Assembly: GCF_024166365.1 (NCBI RefSeq)
Contig: NC_064830.1
Location: 88,778,721-88,842,720, forward strand
DNA length: 64,000 nucleotides
Source: Elephas maximus indicus
Lineage: Eukaryota; Chordata; Mammalia; Proboscidea; Elephantidae
Reading direction: 5' to 3'
The translations under genes and the position numbers were made by a program. The notes beneath the pieces were generated by a model. The model saw only the letters and a list, made by a program, of their open reading frames with translations, had not been told where the DNA came from and did not search any database. Position 1 is the stretch's first letter; each line of letters begins with the position of its first letter. Below are positions 55,559-64,000 of the stretch, in pieces.

Positions 55559-56246
55559 TAAACTAATTCTGGATATTTGGGTGCTTTGAGGAAAAACAAG
55601 GATAAGAGGGTGAGTTGGGTGCTACTTTAGGCTCAGGAGATGACATCTGAAAAAAAAAAAATGAGGTGGGCCTTAAATAATGAAAAGGAACAAGGCATGG
55701 GGAAAGCTGCAACGAAGAGCATTCCAGGAAGAGGGGAGAAATCTGCAAAGACCCTGAGGTAGAAACAATCGTGGGATGTCTGCAGAGCAGAAGGATGGCC
55801 AGTGTGGCTGGGAGAGAGAGCGGAAAGTCAAGAGAGGTGGGCAGGGGCCAGATCACGTAGGCCTTGTGGGCCAGAGGGAGGAGTTTGATTATTTTTCTGT
55901 AACAGCTTTTATTGAGATCTAATTCACCCATTTAAAGTAGGAATTTAGATTTTACTCTAAGTACAGTGAGGAATCATTGAGGGAATATTAACTTGTGATC
56001 GGCATTTTAAAGCGACCGACCTGGGTGCTGTGTGGAGAATGACGGGTATTAGGGATAAGAATAAAACCCAGGAGATTCAATAGAGAGTTCTCCAGTAACC
56101 TAGATGAGATGATTCCGGACTGAACCACCATGTTGGCAGTGGAGGTAGTGAGAAGTGGTCACATTCGGGATATATTTTGGAGAGAAAACTGAGTAATGGG
56201 TTAGGTGTGGGGGGTGAGAGGGAGGGAGAATGGTGGTGCCATTTAT

Positions 56247-56347
56247 TCAGATGTGTAAGGAGGGTGTTCTACCCTGTCGTGTAGGGTCACTGTGAGTCAG
56301 AATCAACTTGATGGCAATGGATTTGGTTTGGTTTTTAAGGAGGGTGT
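56247..56347 (+). mobile_element. 5'-truncated AfroSINE with target-site duplication
   Basis: Only the last ~75 bp of the SINE remain (TTCTACCCTGTCGTGTAGGG, then TGTGAGTCAGAATCAACTTG). It is flanked on both sides by TAAGGAGGGTGT, so it was truncated at insertion and not later. Confidence 0.85.
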
Positions 56348-57527
56348 GGGAGAGAACGAAGAGTCCTGTTTTGGACATGTTAATCTGGAGCACCACAGTC
56401 AGTTTGCGAAGGCTCATTAATAGTTCAGCTGCGAACATTTGCAGAGGTCTACCGCAGCCAGGCACCAGGGACACAGAGATAGATAAATGATGCTTGGTCC
56501 TGGCCCTACTCAAGGCACTCATAGTCTCAGGCAAGTAAAACCAAGAACTCTGTCTCAGGATACCAACTGCTATAAGAGAGAGTATCTGTTAGGATGGATT
56601 TGGCTGTAAAGAACAGACAACTCTGGCACAGCCTGGCTTAAACAGAAATGACATTCATCATCTAATAACACAAGGAGTCCATTTTCTAAGATCCTCTTCG
56701 CTTTGTTCTCCTCTTGGTTCTGGCCTCATCACCAAACTGGGAACAAGATGGCCACAGAAGTTTCACGCTTCCCATCCAGATCCAGCAACATCCAGTCAGA
56801 AAGAGGTATTCCTCTTCCAGCATCTCCTTAAGAGGAATTATTTCCCAGAAGCCCTCTTCCCCCTGCCCCAAGCAGATCTCCTCATACCAATCACTGGTTC
56901 CAAAGGAGTCACAAACTCAACCCCACACAAATCCCCTGGCAAGAACAGGACCACCAGAATTTACGCCTGGAGCTGGGGAAGGGGCCACCCTGAACAAAAT
57001 CAGGGCCCTGCGTTCAGGAAGATGGCAAAACCACTGTCAGGTAGGAACTAAAGGTGTCTGCCCAACAGCAGACTGAATGGACAGCTGGAGAGGTGCGGAG
57101 GGGAGGACCTGGAAGGTCATTTGATTTCAGGAACACCTTTTTTAGAGTTCAAGATTCTTCACAAAGAATTCTCCTTTAACTCCAGTCACACAAAATATGA
57201 AAAATCTCCTCCTCCAAGCAAATTCACAGCCTTCTAAAGTCACATTGTTTTCAACTTCCTTTGTTCCTACCCCTTCACCCCCGACCTTGTACGCAGGCTA
57301 TTTTTCTGTAGTAGGTTCCCATGGAGTAGCTCCTTCCTTCTTCCTTGCTCCGTAACATTGGTCACAAACATTTTCACAGGTGGCTGGCTCCCCCATCTCT
57401 GCAACACTGAGCCTACCCCATTAATATCTCACCTAGTGGCTATGCCACAGTTCATGCCACCATATTCACATACTGGACATTCGTGTCTATCCCACTCTTT
57501 GACTACAATATTTGTGACAGGTGTGGC

Positions 57528-58080
57528 TGGACTTTTTTTTTCTTAAATAATGTTTTATTATGTTTTAAGTGAAAGACTACACAGCAAACGAGGTTCCCCT
57601 TTAACAATTTTTATACTTATTGTTCTGTGTGGTTACAATTTTCACAAAGTGTCAGCAACCTCATTATCTCCCTTCTGTTTGTTCTGTTTCCATTGATCTA
57701 GCTTCTCTTCCCCTCCTTGCCTTCTCATCTTTGCTTTTTGGTAAATGTTGACCATTTGGTCTCATAGGGTTAATTGTTTAAGGCAGCACATTACTCATGG
57801 GTGATATTCTTTATTTAATAAGCCAATGTATTATTTGGCTGAAAGGTGCCCAGCAAAAATTGATTCAGTTTCAAGTTCAAAGGGTATCTTAGGGTGATAG
57901 TCTCAGGGGTTCCTCTCATCACTATAGATTCAGTAAGTCTGGCCTTTTTTGGGAATTTGAATTTTGTTCTACATTTTTCCCCCATTCTATCAGGCACCTT
58001 CTATTGTGTCCCTGGTCGGAATGGTCTGTAGTGGTAGTTGGGCACTATCTAGTTCTTCTGGTCTCAGGCTAGAAGAGGCC
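57528..58080 (-). mobile_element. Non-LTR retrotransposon 3' end, type A, family not named
   Basis: The plus strand starts with a T run, then ACTACACAGCAAACGAGGTT, GTTGACCATTTGGTCTCATA, GGGTATCTTAGGGTGATAGT and TTCTGGTCTCAGGCTAGA. It shares a loose layout with the neighbouring type B element and the 8704 copy, and is probably an inverted LINE 3' end. Confidence 0.5.
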
Positions 58081-58104
58081 GTGGTTCATGTGGGCTGGAC
58101 ATCT

Positions 58105-58545
58105 TTTTATTGTTGTTGAGAATATATACAGCAGAACATAAACCAATTCAACAATTTCTCCATGTACAATTCAGTGACTGATCACATTTTTCAAGGTGTA
58201 TAACCATTCTCAGCCTCCTTTTCTGAATTGTTCCTCCCCATTAACAAACTCACTGCCCCCTGAGTTTCCTATCTTTCAAATTACTGTTGTCAATTTGATT
58301 CTATGTAGACAGTTCTTAAAAGAGCAAAATGCTGAAGGCAGATATTCTTTACTAAATAAGCTGAACTAATGTTTGGTTTAAAGAATATTTCAGGGGATAT
58401 TTTTGGTTTAAGGTTTAAAGATCTCAGGGCAATAATGTCAGGGGTTCATCCAGCCTCCATGACTCCAGAAAGTCTGGATTCCATGAGAATGTGAAATCTG
58501 TCCTGCATTTCCTCCCTTTTGTTCAGGATTCTTCTATAGAATCTT
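58105..58545 (-). mobile_element. Non-LTR retrotransposon 3' end, type B (same family as 8704-9135)
   Basis: TTGTTGTTGAGAATATATAC, CAATTCAACAATTTCTCC, ACTGTTGTCAATTTGATTC and CAGGGGATATTTTTGGTTTA repeat the order seen at 8704-9135. Confidence 0.7.
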
Positions 58546-59199
58546 TGATCAAAATGTTCAGTAACGGTATGGTGGGCATCTTTTAGACTTTCTACATTTG
58601 GAGAAATTCCTTGCAATCAGCCCTGCCTCTCCAATATCAAAGACTACATCTCAGCCTCCTCTGATACAAGAACCTTGACATATGATCTAGGCTTCTTCTA
58701 TCAGACATATCCATGTGAGACTTTGAATTTGCCTGGCTTTGGGGGCAGAGGGATGATCACTTTGATGATGCAAACATGGCTTCAGTGTTTCCAGCAATAG
58801 CTGCTGCAGACAAGTCTAAGTCCTGGCACTTCGTGTTTGGTGGCAGTGACAGCAGCAGCAGTTTTCTTATTTGTCAGTCCTATGGCTTGGGAGTATCTCT
58901 CTAGTCCTCCCCACAAATCTGTAAGCTGCCCAATACTCTCTAATAAATCCCTCCCCTGCTTAAACCAGTCAATGTAAATTATCTGTAAATCAAGATTCCT
59001 GACTGATCGATTTACTATTACAGAATATGCTACACTCAACAGCGCCACAAAAGTTTTTCTTCCTTTGGACCCTCTTCTTAGCACTGTTTCTCAAACCTCA
59101 GTCATTTACGTATCACTGAACCACTTGTGTAGAAATTGTTGAATGGGAGCCTAAAGTGCTAGGTGAACCTTCACTGAAAACTCAATATTTAAAAAAATC

Positions 59200-59475
59200 A
59201 ATCAGTAAATACACTTATGATAGAAATAACATACATAGACAATGACAGAAAACATAGCAGAGGTTGCCTGAGGGCTGGTGTGGGGGTGAGAAATCGGGGG
59301 CTGAGAGAGGGATTACAGTGCATCATGAGGAAATGTTTGGGGGAGAGTGATAGACATGTTCATTATTTTGATTGTTGTGATGGTTTTGTGGCTCAAAAAC
59401 ACGTCAAAACGTACCAAATTGGACAATATGTGCCATTTACTGTAAGTTACACTTCATTAAAGTTGCTAAAAAGTA
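59200..59475 (+). mobile_element. Old L1 3' end
   Basis: GAGGTTGCCTGAGGGCTGG, TTGATTGTTGTGATGG, ACCAAATTGGACAATATG and AGTTACACTTCATTAAAGTT are typical of the L1M-group 3' UTR, ending in an A-rich tail. Confidence 0.75.
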
Positions 59476-59749
59476 ATAAATAAATACAGTACCACTAGCA
59501 TAGAAACCATTAGTTCATATGTCACCCAAAAAAACTCCCACCCCCACCAGTGGCTGATAGTATTTCAGGATAAATTCCCAGGAGCGGAGTGACTGAGGGG
59601 CACAGAAAAGACAAAGAAAACATTTCCATACTTATACCAGCCCTTTTTAGGCAGAAATGATGGGTTGGAGGGCCAGAAAGACGCAAGTTCCTCACTTTAT
59701 CTGAGCAATCTGTAAAATAATACATAATTTAATGTATTAAATAATAGTA

Positions 59750-59945
59750 CAGTGCAGTGCTTAAGAGCACATGTTTTTAGGGCTTTTGAGGTTTGGGGGG
59801 GTTAATCTTCATCTCCCTGATTCTCAGTTTTCTCACCTGTAAAATGGGGAAAATAACAGATCTGACCACACATCAGGTAACACTGGGAACACTGATTGTG
59901 AATCAATATAGAACATTTGCACAACGTTTGATACATAAAAAGCTC
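59750..59945 (+). repeat. MIR element
   Basis: CAGTGCTTAAGAGCACATG, then CTCAGTTTTCTCACCTG and TAAAATGGGGAAAATAACA follow MIR order. Confidence 0.65.
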
Positions 59946-60117
59946 TAGTTCAGACTCCTTTCCCAAACTCCTTTCAGCTGAAGGAGGAGGGCAAGGTGTT
60001 TGTTACACCCTGTGCCCAGACTCCACTGAATCATAATCTCCAAGGGAGCAATCAGGGAATCGATTTGAAACAAGTGCTGTCTATTGAGTCGTAGGTTCGG
60101 GTAAGTTTTGGAAACGT

Positions 60118-60182
60118 TAATCAGGATCAGGGTTGCTACGAGTCAGAATAGACTCGACAGCAGTGGGTTTGGTTTTTTGGTT
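60118..60182 (+). mobile_element. AfroSINE tail fragment
   Basis: GGGTTGCTACGAGTCAGAAT, then AGACTCGACAGCAGTGGG and TTTGGTTTTTTGG. Only the 3' end is present. Confidence 0.85.
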
Positions 60183-61054
60183 TTATTATTTCAGGCTGAT
60201 GTCGGATGCTGCGATGAGATGATGGATGTGAGAGCTAAAGGTTATTTACTACTCTTTCAGTCAGTCAGTCAGTCAACAGACATTTATTGAGCACTCACTA
60301 TGTGCCCTGCCCTATGTTGGGTGCTAGGGACACTTCCAGGAACAAGATTCAGGCTGGTCCCTCATCCTCGATGTTATCTGTAAAATGAGGTGGGGGCGGG
60401 GGTGGGGGAGGAGAGAGACAAGGGAATTTCCCCCTGGGCCGCAGAAGGGGCTACAGGAGTAGACGACAGAGCCTTGTCTTAGGACTCCGACCCTATGAGG
60501 TCAGCCAGTACAGAACCGGGGGTGCGGTGGGGACAGATATTTGAGGGGCAGGGACTGTTCCAGCTGGAAGTCCCAAGACCCCATCCCTGACTTCAGCGTA
60601 GCTCATTTCCTCTCAGGTCCAGATGTCAGAATCTCCCTATTAAATGGATACTATTATTCCCATTTTACAGATAAGAAAACAAAGGCTCAGCGGAGAGATG
60701 GGTCACACTGGAGCCCCTGCCCCGAAAGGCGTCCAGGACCTGGTCCTACCTCCATTGCGGCTCGAAGGCCGCGAGAACCGCGCAGTGGGTCGGAATCCAG
60801 GGGATCCGGGACCTCTCTGCGCCGGGCCCGGGACTTTCTTGAGTAGTCCGCACCCAGGCCGCCTCTACACCCTCTGGACCCGGCGCGGACCTACCTGACT
60901 TCCACCCTAAACCCTCCGCCTTGGAAAATGCAAGGCCCACCGGTGCCACCTGAGAAAAGAACATAGCCCGTCAGGCGGCTAGACCCGATCGCATCGCGGA
61001 AACCTCCACCCTTCCCCTCCCGGAGACACCTGCACTTTTCCCGACGTCCTCTGC

Positions 61055-61225
61055 CTTGTGTCCGGAAGTCGGCGGAGAAAGCAGTGGAAACTGGTGGCTA
61101 GAGGCGCCCGGACTCGCCTTCTCGGCCCTCACTTCCGCCGGAAGTGACTTCAGCAGTAAGTGTCCTTTGGCTGTTGCACGCGCGGGTTGCCGCTACGCGG
61201 TACGCGGGGCGCCTGCACCACCATA
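61055..61225 (+). promoter_or_regulatory. TUFM promoter with ETS/GABP sites
   Basis: A GC-rich, TATA-less stretch lies directly before the start codon. It has TCCGGAAGTC at 61061 and a head-to-head ETS pair, CACTTCCGCCGGAAGTG, at 61130-61146. GABP (NRF-2) sites of this type are common in nuclear genes for mitochondrial proteins, which fits TUFM. Confidence 0.65.
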
Positions 61226-63766
<2,541 letters not shown>

Positions 63767-64000
63767 TGAAGGAGTGACACCAGCTCTGCCTCATTCATAG
63801 TTCAAAAGATACAATGTGACAACTAGGGTGACTTGATTGCTGTGGATCAGCCAGAGGCTGACTGTTGATATAGGTGAAAGTAGATGGGAGGGTCTAGACT
63901 AGTGGATCTAGAGGAACTGAGTCCTCACCCAGTGTGCCCTAGGCTGAAGTAGGTTAAAAGCTAGCTATACCAGCATTTATCTCCAGAAAGATTTCCTAGG

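Larger units (their letters stand above)
50620..61050. other. Intergenic DNA between SH2B1 and TUFM
   Basis: No coding exon was recognised. SH2B1 and TUFM point away from each other across this gap. It is largely repeats (AfroSINE, MER20, L1, MIR, unnamed LINE 3' ends), listed separately. 55570-56250 and 54700-54830 resemble a diverged ancient mammalian repeat (GCTGGGAGAGAGAGCGGAAA, GTGGTCCAGGAGAGGCCTGA), family uncertain. An A run lies at 53025-53041. Confidence 0.55.

Noticed and set aside
50620-61050. A possible undescribed gene in the 10-kb SH2B1-TUFM gap
   Set aside because: Most of the gap is identifiable repeats; no exon pair with matching phase and conserved protein sequence was found.
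61160-61225. In-frame upstream extension of TUFM from 61160
   Set aside because: The codon at 61160 is GTG, not ATG, and the extension is not like the human N-terminus; ATG 61226 fits the family.

Overview
The window is vertebrate nuclear DNA. It holds five split protein-coding genes with GT/AG introns, a large load of interspersed repeats and CpG-rich promoters. About fourteen full or partial copies of the tRNA-derived, BovB/RTE-tailed AfroSINE (diagnostic core GAGTCGGAATCGACT) point to an afrotherian mammal, most likely an elephant or close relative. Ancient mammalian repeats (MIR, L2, MER20, old L1) are also present. The gene order matches the human 16p11.2 segment read in the opposite direction: CD19, RABEP2, ATP2A1, SH2B1, TUFM.

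Layout. 1-5718 (minus): CD19, complete at its 5' end and cut by the window inside exon 13, with a PAX5-type promoter site just upstream. 5719-10440: intergenic, with L2, L1, MIR, an AfroSINE and a young truncated LINE. 10440-21940 (plus): RABEP2 with a GC-rich promoter. 21880-37600 (minus): ATP2A1 (SERCA1), complete, with both alternative C-terminal exons. It converges on RABEP2, and the two poly(A) signals lie back to back. 37583-41690: intergenic with no gene seen. 41690-50600 (minus): SH2B1, complete, with an alternative exon that gives two C-termini. 50600-61050: repeat-rich intergenic DNA. 61226 to the end (plus): TUFM, lacking only its last exon(s), with GABP/ETS promoter sites.

The genes are not an operon and share no single pathway. 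CD19 is a B-cell co-receptor, rabaptin-2 a Rab5 effector of endosomes, SERCA1 the fast-muscle calcium pump, SH2B1 an adaptor of insulin, leptin and JAK2 signalling, and TUFM the mitochondrial translation factor EF-Tu. Exon boundaries were read directly from splice sites and reading phase. Every joined reading frame stays open, and predicted lengths agree with the human proteins as I remember them.

No wholly new gene system was found. The observations most worth checking are: a ~120-bp near-perfect inverted duplication in RABEP2 intron 3 that copies the tail of a SINE plus its flank; a 73-74 bp tandem duplication that created a decoy 3' splice site in front of ATP2A1 exon 21; a housekeeping-type promoter inside ATP2A1 intron 3; a miR-4721-like sequence starting one base inside a TUFM intron; three ETS sites spaced exactly 20 bp apart in the RABEP2 promoter; and tandem codon expansions that add a tyrosine motif to the CD19 tail.
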